Shown here one piece after another: positions 1 through 8,100 of a stretch of 64,000 bases of DNA (positions are counted from its first letter, which is position 1; each line of letters begins with the position of its first letter). Location of the stretch: assembly GCA_040881685.1 (NCBI GenBank), contig JBBECS010000050.1:75588-139587 (forward strand), in the 5' to 3' direction. The notes under the pieces are model-generated. The model had not been told where the DNA came from. It did not search any database and saw nothing but the letters and a program-made list of their open reading frames with translations. Source of the DNA: Acidimicrobiia bacterium. GTDB taxonomy: Bacteria; Actinomycetota; Acidimicrobiia; IMCC26256; PALSA-555. Both the position numbers and the translations under genes were made by a program.

Positions 1-35
1 ACGGAGCGGAACGTACGACGGGGGTGTGACAAACT

Positions 36-50
36 CGGACCGAGTGTCCG
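36..50 (-). terminator. weak hairpin downstream of pup
   Basis: A 5-bp stem (CGGAC/GTCCG) with a 5-base loop lies 6 bases past the pup stop codon. On the minus strand it is followed by AGTTTGT, only modestly T-rich, so it may be a weak terminator or an RNA-stabilising end. If pafA follows pup it would lie outside the window. Confidence 0.3.
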
Positions 51-56
51 ATTTGT

Positions 57-251
57 TCACTCTCCTCCCTTTTGCACGTAGCTTTTAACAAAATCCTCTG
101 CGTTCTCCTCGAGCACCTCGTCGATCTCATCGAGCAGATCGTCGAGCTCGCTCTTGAGCTTCTCGCCGCGCTCGGTGGGCGCGGCGACGTCGTCGGTCTC
201 CTGCTCGCGCTCTTTGGGCGCCGGCTTCTGACGACGCTGCTGCTCGGGCAT
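57..251 (-). CDS. pup: Prokaryotic ubiquitin-like protein Pup
   Basis: This 64-residue protein is Pup, the tag that the PafA ligase attaches to lysines of proteins destined for the ARC-proteasome. It is hydrophilic and charge-rich, with a predicted helical stretch (residues about 27-55) that binds the ARC coiled coil, and it ends in the conserved Gly-Gly. The last residue is Glu (KGGE), not Gln, so the tag is ready for ligation without deamidation. A GAGGAGG sequence lies about 12 bases before the ATG. It follows dop by 48 bases on the same strand, the usual gene order. Family and role are certain; the start codon is very likely. Confidence 0.96.
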   Translation of the reverse strand: MPEQQRRQKPAPKEREQETDDVAAPTERGEKLKSELDDLLDEIDEVLEENAEDFVKSYVQKGGE

Positions 252-299
252 GTCTCGAAGGTACCTCCTCGGGAGCAGTCCCCCGAACCGGGTTCCTGG

Positions 300-1787
300 C
301 TACGAGGCCAGCTGCCCTACGAGGTCAGCTGGGGTCTTCGCGTTCTTGAACAACGCTTCGACGTGAGCCTTGGTTCCCTTGAGGGGCTCCATCATCGGGA
401 TCCGCTTCAACGGGTCACCGCCGACGTCGAGGATGATGCTGTCCCAGTTCGCTGCGACGACCGAATCGGGCCACCGCAACAGGCACATGCCGCGGAAGTA
501 GGCGCGCGTCGACGCCGGCGGCTCGGTGGTGGCAGCCATCACGTCGGCCTCGTCCACGAGCCGCTCCACTTTGCCGGCGCGCACGAGGCGCTCGTAGAGC
601 GAGCGGTCAGGGCGTACGTCGTGGTACTGGAGATCAAGCAGCGCGAGCTTGGGGTCGTCCCACGCGAGGCCGTCGCGGTCCACATAGGCCTCGAGCAGTG
701 CGAGCTTGGTGACCCAGTCGAGCTGACCGTCGAGCAGCGAGGGGTCGCGTTCGAGCGCGCCCAGTACTGACTCCCAACGATCGAGCACCTGTTGCCCGAC
801 GGTGTCGCCACCGCAGAGCTCGAGGCCGGTCTCGTCGGCGTACTTCTGCGCGAGCCGGAGGAACTCCCACTGCAGCTCGACCGCGGTCATCCGGCCACCG
901 TCGACGAGCTCGATGGTCGCGCGGCACGTGGGGTCGTGTGACACGACGCGCATCGCGGGAACGGTCGACACGACCGAGTAGTCCTTGTCGATGAAGTCGT
1001 CCTCGATCATCGCCAAGACGATCGCGGTGGTACCCACCTTCAGGAAGGTGGCGACTTCGCAGAGGTTGGCGTCACCTGCGATCACGTGCAGGCGACGGTA
1101 GAGCTGTGGATCGGCATGCGGCTCGTCACGCGTGTTCACGATCGGGCGCTTCAGCGTCGTCTCGAGGCCGACTTCCTCCTCGAAGAAGTCGGCTCGTTGG
1201 CTCAGCTGGTACTCGATCGCACCGACGCCGTTCTCTCCGCCGACCTTGCCGGCACCCGTAAACACCTGCCGGGTAACGAACCACGGAAGGAGGTAGCGCA
1301 CGAGGTTGGCGAACGGCACCGCGCGGTCGACGAGGTAGTTCTCGTGGGTGCCGTAGCTGTTGCCCTTGCCGTCGGAGTTGTTCTTGTAGACGACCACCTC
1401 CTGCCCCGGCTCGAGCAGGCGACGCGCCGCGAGCATCGATCGCGCGAGTACCCGCTCCCCCGCCTTGTCGGCGATCACGAGCTCGAGCGCATCGGCGCAC
1501 TCGGGGGTGGAGTACTCGGGGTGGGCGTGATCGACGTAGTAGCGGGCACCGTTCGTGAGGACGGTGTTGACGAGGTGCGTCTCGATCTCCGGCGGCTGCG
1601 AGCCGTCACGAGCGAACCCGCGGGCGTCGCGTCCAGGTGACTCGTCCTCGAAGTCCCAGCCGACCTTGTGGTGCTCTACGTAGCCGTTGATCAGCATCGA
1701 CGATGCGAGCACAGGGTTGGCCTCTCCTGCGCCGCGGAGGACGACCCCGTACTCCGTTTCGATGCCACACACCTTCGGAACGGCCAC
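300..1787 (-). CDS. dop: Depupylase/Pup deamidase Dop
   Basis: Dop removes Pup from tagged proteins and, where Pup ends in Gln, deamidates it. The protein is 495 residues and carries the family's N-terminal GIETEYG strand, the LTNGARYYVDHAHPEYS block near residue 85, and YKNNSDGKGNSYGTHENY near residue 135. These distinguish Dop from the related ligase PafA. Because the local Pup already ends in Glu, the deamidase activity should not be needed and Dop probably serves as the depupylase. The GTG start lies six bases after a TAGCAT -10 box, so the mRNA is probably leaderless. The FMN-binding oxidase gene at 1874 is divergent. Confidence 0.95.
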   Translation of the reverse strand: MAVPKVCGIETEYGVVLRGAGEANPVLASSMLINGYVEHHKVGWDFEDESPGRDARGFARDGSQPPEIETHLVNTVLTNGARYYVDHAHPEYSTPECADALELVIADKAGERVLARSMLAARRLLEPGQEVVVYKNNSDGKGNSYGTHENYLVDRAVPFANLVRYLLPWFVTRQVFTGAGKVGGENGVGAIEYQLSQRADFFEEEVGLETTLKRPIVNTRDEPHADPQLYRRLHVIAGDANLCEVATFLKVGTTAIVLAMIEDDFIDKDYSVVSTVPAMRVVSHDPTCRATIELVDGGRMTAVELQWEFLRLAQKYADETGLELCGGDTVGQQVLDRWESVLGALERDPSLLDGQLDWVTKLALLEAYVDRDGLAWDDPKLALLDLQYHDVRPDRSLYERLVRAGKVERLVDEADVMAATTEPPASTRAYFRGMCLLRWPDSVVAANWDSIILDVGGDPLKRIPMMEPLKGTKAHVEALFKNAKTPADLVGQLAS

Positions 1788-1793
1788 AGATCA

Positions 1794-1799
1794 ATGCTA
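1794..1799 (-). promoter_or_regulatory. -10 box of dop (leaderless)
   Basis: TAGCAT on the minus strand, six bases before the dop GTG. A transcript starting at the usual distance would begin at the start codon. Confidence 0.6.
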
Positions 1800-1873
1800 C
1801 TGGCGCCCCGGCCAGGCCCCCTGACCCGCGAAATCGGTTGTCTGACAGGACGTCGAGGAAGAAGCATCGCCGT

Positions 1874-2533
1874 ATGCCCTCCGAGCAGCTCACGCAGACC
1901 GACGCGGTGACCGTGCGACGAAAGGTCGAACGCGCCGACTACCGGCGAATAAGCGCGAACGCGATCCTCGACGAGGCACTCGTCGCGCACGTCGGCATCG
2001 TGGTCGACGGCCAGCCGTTCATCATCCCGATGGCGTTCGGTCGCGACGGCGATCGACTGATCCTGCACGGCTCGAACGCGAGCAGATTGCTGCGGACACT
2101 CAGCGAGGGCGGGCCGGTGTGCGTCACGGTGACCATCATCGACGGCGTGGTGCTTGCGCGCTCGCAGTTCCACACGTCGATGAACTATCGCTCGGTGGTG
2201 ATCGTGGGCGAAGCACGCGCGATCTCCGACCTCGACGAGAAGCGGCGCGCCATGCGGTGCCTCGTCGAGCACGTGATGCCTGGGCGCAGTGGCGAGGCGC
2301 GCCCACCCACCGACTCGGAGCTCCGCCAGATCACGGCCGTCGAGATCCCGATCGACACTGCGTCCGTGAAGGCCCGGACCGAAGGGGTCTTGGACGAGCC
2401 GGAAGACCTCGAGCTCGACATCTGGGCCGGCGTGGTACCGGTGCGAACCGATTTCGGATCGCCCTTGCCGGAGTCCGACCTGCGCGCAGGCATCGCGCCG
2501 CCACCCTCGGTCTCGCCGTATGCACGGCCCTGA
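1874..2533 (+). CDS. Pyridoxamine 5'-phosphate oxidase-like FMN-binding protein
   Basis: A 219-residue member of the split-barrel flavin-binding family related to pyridoxamine phosphate oxidase. Visible family features are the N-terminal RRISANAILDEALVAHVG strand, the SSR-like HGSNASRLLR loop and the VCVTVTIIDG core. The C-terminal half resembles the actinobacterial subgroup that uses F420, FMN or heme; the cofactor cannot be read from sequence. The ATG at 1874 follows GAGGAAG by about 14 bases; no other in-frame start fits the family better. It is divergent from dop and convergent with the ARC gene, separated from it by two strong hairpins. Confidence 0.8.
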   Translation: MPSEQLTQTDAVTVRRKVERADYRRISANAILDEALVAHVGIVVDGQPFIIPMAFGRDGDRLILHGSNASRLLRTLSEGGPVCVTVTIIDGVVLARSQFHTSMNYRSVVIVGEARAISDLDEKRRAMRCLVEHVMPGRSGEARPPTDSELRQITAVEIPIDTASVKARTEGVLDEPEDLELDIWAGVVPVRTDFGSPLPESDLRAGIAPPPSVSPYARP

Positions 2534-2543
2534 TCGGATCGCC

Positions 2544-2566
2544 GAACGCCGGCTTCGCCGGCGTTC
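2544..2566 (+). terminator. hairpin after the FMN-binding oxidase gene
   Basis: A perfect 10-bp inverted repeat (GAACGCCGGC/GCCGGCGTTC, loop TTC) starts 11 bases after the stop at 2533. There is no T-run, as is common in high-GC actinobacteria. Confidence 0.6.
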
Positions 2567-2605
2567 AACCACCTCGACGCGAAATGGGCGGCGCCGGGGG
2601 GAGCC

Positions 2606-2630
2606 GACGAGGGGGGCAGCCCCCCTCGTC
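2606..2630 (-). terminator. hairpin at the end of the ARC gene
   Basis: A perfect 11-bp stem (GACGAGGGGGG/CCCCCCTCGTC, loop CAG) overlaps the last base pairs of the ARC stop codon. It probably ends ARC transcription and, with the hairpin at 2544-2566, insulates the two convergent genes. Confidence 0.6.
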
Positions 2631-4383
2631 ACAAGTACTGGCCGGTGGTGACGCGCTCGATCTGACGACCGCCGGTGGCTTCTTCGCCTTCGGACATCAG
2701 CGTGCGCACGTAGACGATGCGCTCACCCTTCTTGCCCGAGATCTTCGCCCAGTCGTCCGGGTTCGTGGTGTTGGGAAGATCCTCGTGCTCGCGGTACTCC
2801 TGCTTGATCGAGGCGAGGAGATCGTCGGTCGAGATGCCGCGCTGGCCGCCCTCGATCTGTCGCTTGATCGAAAGCTTCTTCGAACGCCGCACGATGTTCT
2901 CGATCATGGCGCCCGACGAGAAGTCTCGGAAGTAGAGCACTTCCTTGTCGCCGTTCTGATAGGTGACCTCGAGGAAGCGGTTCTCGTCGTCTTCGGCGTA
3001 CATGCGCTCGACCGCGGCCGCGATCATCGCGTCGATCGCCTTGTCGGCGGCGCCGTACTTCGTGACCTCCTCCTCGGAGATGGGCAGGGCCGCGGTGAGG
3101 TATTGCGTGAAGATCTGCCGCGCGCTCGACTCGTCCGGCCGCTCGATCTTGATCTTCACATCGAGACGGCCAGGGCGAAGGATGGCCGGGTCGATGAGGT
3201 CTTCTCGGTTCGACGCGCCGATGACGATCACGTTCTTCAGGCTTTCGACCCCGTCGATCTCAGCGAGCAGCTGCGGGACGATCGTGCTCTCGATGTCGGA
3301 CGAGATACCCGTACCGCGCGTGCGGAACAGGGAGTCCATCTCGTCGAAGAACACGATCACCGGCACGCCCTCTTCGGACTTCTCACGCGCGCGCTGGAAG
3401 ATGAGGCGGATCTGGCGCTCGGTCTCGCCGACGTACTTGTTGAGCAACTCCGGACCCTTGATGTTGAGGAAGTAAGACCGTGTCGATTCGTTGCCGGTCT
3501 TCTCCGCGACACGCTTGGCCAACGAGTTCGCGACGGCCTTCGCGATCAGCGTCTTGCCACACCCCGGCGGTCCGTACAGCAGAATGCCCTTCGGCGGCTG
3601 GAGCTCGTGCTCGTGGAAGAGCTCGGCGTACAGGTACGGGAGCTCGACCGCGTCGCGAATCTGCTCGATCTGGTCGTCGAGTCCACCGACGTCGTCGTAC
3701 GTCACGTCGGGCACCTCTTCGAGGACCAGCTCTTCCACTTCGGGGCGTGGCAGCCGTTCCACCACGAGACCGGAGCGGGCATCCATCAACAGGTGGTCGC
3801 CCGAGCGCAGCTTCTCGCCGATCAGCGCGCCCGCGAGCTCGCACACGCGCTCCTCGTCGGCGCGTCCGATCACGAGCACTCGGCGGGCGTCGTCCATGAG
3901 CTCCTTGAGCACGACGACTTCGCCGGAGATCTCAAGCCCGCGAGCGAGCACCACGTTCAGCGACTCGTTGAGCGCAACCTCCTGGCCCCGCTCCATCGCC
4001 TCGAGGTCGACCTCGGGGTGGACCGCGACGCGCATCTTGCGGCCGGCCGTGAAGATGTCGACGGTGCCGTCGTCGTTGGAGGCGAGGAAGGTGCCGTACG
4101 CCGAGGGCGGCATCGTGAGCTTCTCGACCTCTTCGCGCAGCGCCGCGATGTGCTCACGCGCTTCGCGGAGCGTGGCCGAGAGGCGCTCGTTCTGCGACAC
4201 CGCTTGGGCGAGCTGGCCCTTGGCCTCGAGCAAGCGCTCCTCGAGCGTCCGGACACGCTTGGGGGCGTCTTGAAGCCGACGCCGGAGGACCACAACCTCT
4301 TCCTCCAACGCCTTGAGCTGTGACTGGAGGTCACCGACCTGGCGCTCGTACTCGGCGAGGCGCCGCTCGTGCTCCGCCGTCAC
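2629..4383 (-). CDS. arc: Proteasome-associated AAA+ ATPase ARC/Mpa
   Basis: This 584-residue ATPase unfolds pupylated proteins and threads them into the 20S proteasome. The N-terminal 75 residues are a heptad-rich coiled coil (the Pup-binding part), followed by the OB-fold region (about 80-220) and one AAA+ domain with Walker A GPPGCGKT near residue 272 and Walker [11 protein letters not shown]. The C terminus is GQYL, the penultimate-tyrosine motif that docks into the 20S pocket. The start is GTG with GGAGG six bases upstream. The 20S subunits and PafA are not in the window. It is divergent from the ferredoxin gene. Confidence 0.97.
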   Translation of the reverse strand: MTAEHERRLAEYERQVGDLQSQLKALEEEVVVLRRRLQDAPKRVRTLEERLLEAKGQLAQAVSQNERLSATLREAREHIAALREEVEKLTMPPSAYGTFLASNDDGTVDIFTAGRKMRVAVHPEVDLEAMERGQEVALNESLNVVLARGLEISGEVVVLKELMDDARRVLVIGRADEERVCELAGALIGEKLRSGDHLLMDARSGLVVERLPRPEVEELVLEEVPDVTYDDVGGLDDQIEQIRDAVELPYLYAELFHEHELQPPKGILLYGPPGCGKTLIAKAVANSLAKRVAEKTGNESTRSYFLNIKGPELLNKYVGETERQIRLIFQRAREKSEEGVPVIVFFDEMDSLFRTRGTGISSDIESTIVPQLLAEIDGVESLKNVIVIGASNREDLIDPAILRPGRLDVKIKIERPDESSARQIFTQYLTAALPISEEEVTKYGAADKAIDAMIAAAVERMYAEDDENRFLEVTYQNGDKEVLYFRDFSSGAMIENIVRRSKKLSIKRQIEGGQRGISTDDLLASIKQEYREHEDLPNTTNPDDWAKISGKKGERIVYVRTLMSEGEEATGGRQIERVTTGQYL

Positions 4384-4493
4384 GTGACACCTCCAGGCCC
4401 CGGATTGGGCTGTTTTCCGGGATTCGCGGACACTACACCGATGATTTCAGCACGCCGTGGCACCTCGGCCGGCCACATTTACCCCGCCACGGC

Positions 4494-4522
4494 TTGAGAA
4501 ATGCGGAACGTCGGTCTACCCT
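4494..4522 (+). promoter_or_regulatory. sigma70-type promoter of the ferredoxin gene
   Basis: TTGAGA (4494-4499), a 17-base spacer and TACCCT (4517-4522) form a well-spaced promoter about 35 bases before the ferredoxin start. AAGGAG at 4540-4545 is the likely ribosome binding site. Confidence 0.65.
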
Positions 4523-4557
4523 GATTCGAGCACCCCGAGAAGGAGATGCTCTCGACC

Positions 4558-4794
4558 ATGAAGGTCTGGATCGATCAAGACCTCTGCACCGGCGACGGTC
4601 TCTGCGAGGAGATCGCACCCGACGTGTTCACCCTTCTCGACGACGGACTCGCGTACGTGAAGGAAGGTGCGAAGGTCTTCAGCGAGCCGGGCGGTGCCGA
4701 AGGTCTCGCCGCGGTTCCCGCCGGCATGGAAGAAGCTGTCATCGAGTCGGCCGAAGAGTGCCCAGGAGAGTGCATCTTCATCGAAGTGGACTAG
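4558..4794 (+). CDS. Single-cluster ferredoxin
   Basis: A 78-residue electron carrier. Cysteines lie at 10, 16, 68 and 72; C10-x5-C16 and C68-P69 form the C-x5-C-xn-C-P pattern of actinobacterial 3Fe-4S ferredoxins, with Asp13 at the position where a fourth ligand would sit. The start at 4558 (MKVWID) fits the family; an ATG at 4546 abuts the ribosome binding site and is less likely. The gene is divergent from ARC and convergent with the MarP-like gene. The redox partner is unknown; no P450 is nearby. Confidence 0.87.
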   Translation: MKVWIDQDLCTGDGLCEEIAPDVFTLLDDGLAYVKEGAKVFSEPGGAEGLAAVPAGMEEAVIESAEECPGECIFIEVD

Positions 4795-4796
4795 CC

Positions 4797-4815
4797 CCAG
4801 GGCGAGCCGCCCTGG
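4797..4815. terminator. bidirectional hairpin between ferredoxin and MarP-like genes
   Basis: An 8-bp stem (CCAGGGCG/CGCCCTGG, loop AGC) fills the 28-base gap between two convergent stop codons. Confidence 0.55.
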
Positions 4816-4822
4816 TGAGCAG

Positions 4823-6001
4823 CTAGCCGACCAAGCACCGGCCAGTTCCTACTGGCGTCGCCGCGTCCGCGTTGATCGTTTCGATGATCCCCTCTGCCAC
4901 TTCGCCGTGGGTGAGCGCGTAGGCGGTGCTGTCGGCCCCGGGATCGACCGCGAATGCCACGCCGACGACCCGCCCCTCCGCGTCGAACAGCGGTCCACCC
5001 GAGTCGCCCGGTGCCAGCGCGGCAGCGAGCACGTACACCTCACGCACGGTGGACGCACTTCGGTAGATGTTCGTACCTTCAGCGAGGATCTCCTCGGCGA
5101 TGCGCGCCGGCGACTGCCGGAGCGAGCCGCCTCCTGGGTATCCCATCACGGCTCCCGCCGCGTCGAGATCGCCGTCGGCTTGTGGCAGGGCGTCGAGGTC
5201 GAGGCTTGGCACGCGCAGCACGGCCAGATCCCGCTCCGAGTCGAACAGCACAACGAGGGCGTCAAGTCGCCGCCCTGCCGTGGTGAAGACCGTCGTTTGC
5301 TGCTCGCCCGCGACCACGTGTGCATTCGTGACCACGAGGTCCGACGCGACCACCCACCCGCTCCCCTGCTGGATGAGGTCGCACGCGCGCCCCTCGATCT
5401 TCACCACCGATCGCGCGACGCGCGCCGCGATGCCGGGGAGGAGCCCGCCTCCGGGCGGTGGGCCCACATCTTCGGGCCGGTCGTGCAGATCGAACACGCC
5501 GGGGAACGGCGCAGCGTCGACGAGACGCCCGAGCGTCTCGAGCGAGTCCGGTGGTGCTGGTGCGTACCGATCCACCGCGCGCACGATCGCCGAGCCGCGC
5601 GCTGTGCGAGCCGGCCAACCGGGTGCGCTGGCGAGCGCGGGCGTGAGGAGCCAGATGATCACGAAGATCGCGAATCCACCCGCGAGCGCACCCCCGGTGC
5701 GATCCGCCACGCTCAGGATGCCTCTCGCCGGTAGGTGGCGACGGAGCAGCGATCCGATCGCGATCCCGACGGTCTGGCCGATCACCGTCATGAGGAAGAG
5801 GAAGGCCAGCGAGCCGACCAGCCGGGTCGAGGGTGTGGAGCTGCGCAGCTCGTTGGCGACGTCGTCCACGAACAGGACTCCGACGATCACACCGACGGAC
5901 AGACCGAGCCATGACAGGGCGCGGGTCATGAGCCCGTAGCGATACCCGGCGTAGGCCGCGCCACACGCGACCAGCGTGATGACTGCGTCGAGCCAGTTCA
6001 C
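4823..6001 (-). CDS. MarP-like membrane serine protease (CvpA + trypsin-like domains)
   Basis: A 392-residue protein with a CvpA-type membrane domain (about residues 1-125, several hydrophobic helices) and a chymotrypsin-like protease domain (about 185-370). The catalytic triad is visible: His in NAHVVAG, Asp in SERDLAVLRV and Ser in APGDSGGPLF. In mycobacteria MarP is a periplasmic protease for acid and oxidative stress. The GTG start overlaps the trmI stop codon (GTGA), so it is translationally coupled to it and is the last gene of the operon. Architecture and length match MarP; the substrate cannot be inferred. Confidence 0.9.
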   Translation of the reverse strand: MNWLDAVITLVACGAAYAGYRYGLMTRALSWLGLSVGVIVGVLFVDDVANELRSSTPSTRLVGSLAFLFLMTVIGQTVGIAIGSLLRRHLPARGILSVADRTGGALAGGFAIFVIIWLLTPALASAPGWPARTARGSAIVRAVDRYAPAPPDSLETLGRLVDAAPFPGVFDLHDRPEDVGPPPGGGLLPGIAARVARSVVKIEGRACDLIQQGSGWVVASDLVVTNAHVVAGEQQTTVFTTAGRRLDALVVLFDSERDLAVLRVPSLDLDALPQADGDLDAAGAVMGYPGGGSLRQSPARIAEEILAEGTNIYRSASTVREVYVLAAALAPGDSGGPLFDAEGRVVGVAFAVDPGADSTAYALTHGEVAEGIIETINADAATPVGTGRCLVG

Positions 6002-6780
6002 CCGCTGGGAACGAGCAACCGCGCGCTGGTGAGGAAGCCCGTGTGCGCAACCATGCGATGGTCTGGACGCACCGATTGACCCTCGACGTGCCATGTCCGG
6101 TGCAGGACCTCGAGGCTCTGCGCCATGCCGAACGCCGACTCTTCGAGCTCTTCGCGCAGACGCGCGACTTGACCGATCGTCGGCAGATACGCGATGAGAA
6201 TGCCGCCGGGGCGCAACGCGGACTCCGCGTGCTTCACCACGCGCCACGGCTCGGGTAGGTCGAGGACGACACGATCGAGCTCGTCTTCGTCGATCCCGTC
6301 ATACACGTCGCGTACCGTCACGTGGAGCGGGACGTCTGCACCGAGCAGTCCCTCGACGTTGCGCCGGGCGCGCTCGGCAAAGTCGTCGCGGATCTCGTAG
6401 CCGATGACGCGACCCGTGGGACCGATCGCACGCAGCAATGCCATCGTCAAAGCACCCGAGCCGACGCCAGATTCGAGCACCACCGCCCCCGGAAAGATAT
6501 CTCCCAGCACGAGGATCGGTCCGAGGTCCTTCGGATAGATCACCTGCGCGCCCCGCGGCATCTCCAGCACGTACTCAGCCAGCGTCGGCCGCACCGCCAC
6601 AAGGCGCGCGCCGAGGGTCGTTCGCACGGTCATGCCCTCCGGGGCACCGATGAGATCGTCGTGGCGAACCACGCCGGTGTGCAGGTGGAACTCGCCACCA
6701 GCTGCCAGCGTCACCAGATGTCGCCGACGCTTCGCGTCGACGAGCAGCACTCGATCCCCTGACTCGAACGCGCCCGGCAC
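5998..6780 (-). CDS. trmI: tRNA (adenine-58-N1)-methyltransferase TrmI
   Basis: TrmI methylates N1 of adenine 58 in the T-loop of tRNA using S-adenosylmethionine. The 260-residue protein has the N-terminal beta-barrel with FHLHTGVVRHDDLIG, the SAM-binding ESGVGSGALT loop near residue 100, and the catalytic-domain DLPEPWRVV motif near residue 174. It begins with GTG three bases after the ttuA stop and overlaps the MarP-like gene. The neighbours matter: m1A58 pairs with residue 54, which TtuA thiolates, so both genes act on the same structural element of tRNA. Confidence 0.95.
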   Translation of the reverse strand: MPGAFESGDRVLLVDAKRRRHLVTLAAGGEFHLHTGVVRHDDLIGAPEGMTVRTTLGARLVAVRPTLAEYVLEMPRGAQVIYPKDLGPILVLGDIFPGAVVLESGVGSGALTMALLRAIGPTGRVIGYEIRDDFAERARRNVEGLLGADVPLHVTVRDVYDGIDEDELDRVVLDLPEPWRVVKHAESALRPGGILIAYLPTIGQVARLREELEESAFGMAQSLEVLHRTWHVEGQSVRPDHRMVAHTGFLTSARLLVPSG

Positions 6781-6783
6781 CCG

Positions 6784-7707
6784 CTACTCCTCGTCTCTGG
6801 TCGAAGCGCTCGAAGCACGCTCCTGGAGACGACAGAACGCGCAGACCTCACCCGTCGTCGGACTTCCACATTCACGGCACGCGCCGAGCGCTTCGCGCTC
6901 CTCGCTCGCGACGGATTCGAATCGCGAGTGCGCGCGCTCGAGGAACCCGAACAAGAACGCCGACTTCGATCCCGGCGACCGGTCTTCGAGCGCGTTGAGC
7001 ACCTCCTTGTACCCGAGGTGGCGGTTGCCCTCGGCCATCGGGCACTCCTCGACCTGGTAGTCGATCGATTGCAGCACGCAGTACGCAGCCATCTCGCGCT
7101 CGCCGAGCCGCACCAAAGGCTTCACCTTGCGCACGAAGCCCGGCGCGGCGGGAAGCACCGGGTGCTGTCGCCCGAGATACCCGGTCTCCCACCGCAGCAC
7201 GTTGCCCAAGAGGACAGCGGCCTCGTCATCGAGGTTGTGGCCGGTCGCAACGATGTCGTAGCCGTGGTCCCGTGCAAAGGCGTTGAAGACGTGACGCTTC
7301 GACAATCCACACGCACCACACGGTGAGCGATGCGTCGCTGAGGCCGCCGCCGGCACCGTGAAGCCGAGGTCGCTGCCGAGGTCCACCTCGTGGAGCTTGC
7401 GACCATGGGCAGCGGCATACGCGCGCGCATAGCCGAGCGATTCGTCGGAGTACTCGTCGATGCCGAGCCCGAGATACAGGCCGTCGACGTCGTGGCCGAG
7501 TTCGGCGAGCAGGTCCCAGAGGGCGAGCGAGTCCTTGCCGCCCGAGACTGCGACCACCACCCGGTCACCCTCCTCGATCATGTGGTGGTCGTGCAGCGCA
7601 CGCCGGACTTGCTCGCGGCAGTGAACGAGGAAGTGGTCTCGGCAGAAACCCGCGTTGTGGCGACGGATGTCGATCACTGCCGGCCCGCGGCACACGCGGC
7701 ACTTCAT
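6784..7707 (-). CDS. ttuA: tRNA-5-methyluridine54 2-sulfurtransferase TtuA
   Basis: TtuA adenylates U54 (T54) of tRNA and replaces the 2-oxygen with sulfur delivered by the TtuB thiocarboxylate. The 307-residue protein has an N-terminal zinc finger (C3, C6, C22, H25), the PP-loop SGGKDS at 55-60, three 4Fe-4S/catalytic cysteines C130, C133 and C222, and a C-terminal zinc finger (CRECG...CAFC). From memory of the family, the three cysteines have the same numbering as in the Thermus enzyme. The ATG overlaps the ttuB stop codon (ATGA), a strong sign of coupled translation. Family assignment is very firm; TtcA and Ncs6 lack this double-finger layout. Confidence 0.94.
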   Translation of the reverse strand: MKCRVCRGPAVIDIRRHNAGFCRDHFLVHCREQVRRALHDHHMIEEGDRVVVAVSGGKDSLALWDLLAELGHDVDGLYLGLGIDEYSDESLGYARAYAAAHGRKLHEVDLGSDLGFTVPAAASATHRSPCGACGLSKRHVFNAFARDHGYDIVATGHNLDDEAAVLLGNVLRWETGYLGRQHPVLPAAPGFVRKVKPLVRLGEREMAAYCVLQSIDYQVEECPMAEGNRHLGYKEVLNALEDRSPGSKSAFLFGFLERAHSRFESVASEEREALGACRECGSPTTGEVCAFCRLQERASSASTRDEE

Positions 7708-8090
7708 GGCCGTGCCCCACCGGAGATGACCGGACGGATCTCCAACCTGCCTCGCTCGCTCTCTGCGACTCCATTGGTCGCCGCCGCGAGCGCCGGCTCC
7801 TGCGGGAGCGGTCGGCAAAGCCGCCGCTCTCCGCGCCGGGATACCCGTCTCGCGGGCGTTCGCTCGCTGGGCGAGCTCCCTTCGGTCGCCGCGACTGCAC
7901 CACCTGATATGACCGGACGGATCTCAACGTGTGCGGCGTCTTCGAGGCGCGCGTCGTGAGTGACGAGCTCTTCGCCCACGATGACGAGCACTGACTCCGG
8001 GTTCAGCTCGAGACGCTGAAGGAGCGCGGCGACTGTCAGCGGACCGGGCATCTCGAGCTCGCGCCGCGGGTTGCGCAGCAGGATCTTCAC
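7704..8090 (-). CDS. ttuB: Ubiquitin-like sulfur carrier TtuB with duplicated Gly-Gly tail
   Basis: Residues 1-64 are a complete beta-grasp sulfur carrier of the TtuB/ThiS type, with LNPESV, GEEL and a terminal ISGG, the glycine that would be activated and thiocarboxylated. The frame then stays open for 64 more residues, low in complexity and Arg/Ala/Ser-rich, and ends with a second EIRPVISGG followed by ARP. The second motif comes from a 30-base direct repeat (7713-7742 and 7896-7925). The stop overlaps the ttuA start (ATGA). Carriers of this type need a free C-terminal Gly-Gly, so the product either needs proteolytic trimming or is compromised. The GTG at 8090 gives the family's N terminus; a longer start at 8132 is less likely. 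Confidence 0.85.
   Translation of the reverse strand: MKILLRNPRRELEMPGPLTVAALLQRLELNPESVLVIVGEELVTHDARLEDAAHVEIRPVISGGAVAATEGSSPSERTPARRVSRRGERRLCRPLPQEPALAAATNGVAESERGRLEIRPVISGGARP
7713..7742. repeat. direct repeat copy 2 (distal ISGG codons of ttuB)
   Basis: Thirty bases matching 7896-7925 at 27 positions, including 16 identical bases in a row. The copies are 183 bases (61 codons) apart, so the reading frame is kept. It encodes the terminal EIRPVISGGA. Confidence 0.9.
7875..7889. repeat. 15-base interspersed motif, copy 1
   Basis: GCTCCCTTCGGTCGC lies inside the segment inserted in ttuB and recurs exactly at 49649-49663 in an intergenic region. This hints that the insert derives from a dispersed intergenic element. 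Confidence 0.5.
7896..7925. repeat. direct repeat copy 1 (proximal ISGG codons of ttuB)
   Basis: Copy at the canonical end of the TtuB domain; see the partner at 7713-7742. It encodes EIRPVISGGA at residues 56-65. Confidence 0.9.
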
Positions 8091-8100
8091 CCTCGAAAGG

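Noticed and set aside
2119-4323. A 734-codon open frame on the plus strand across the ARC gene.
   Set aside because: It is antisense to ARC, has Arg/Asp/Leu-biased composition typical of high-GC shadow frames and contains no known domain; ARC with all its motifs is the real gene.
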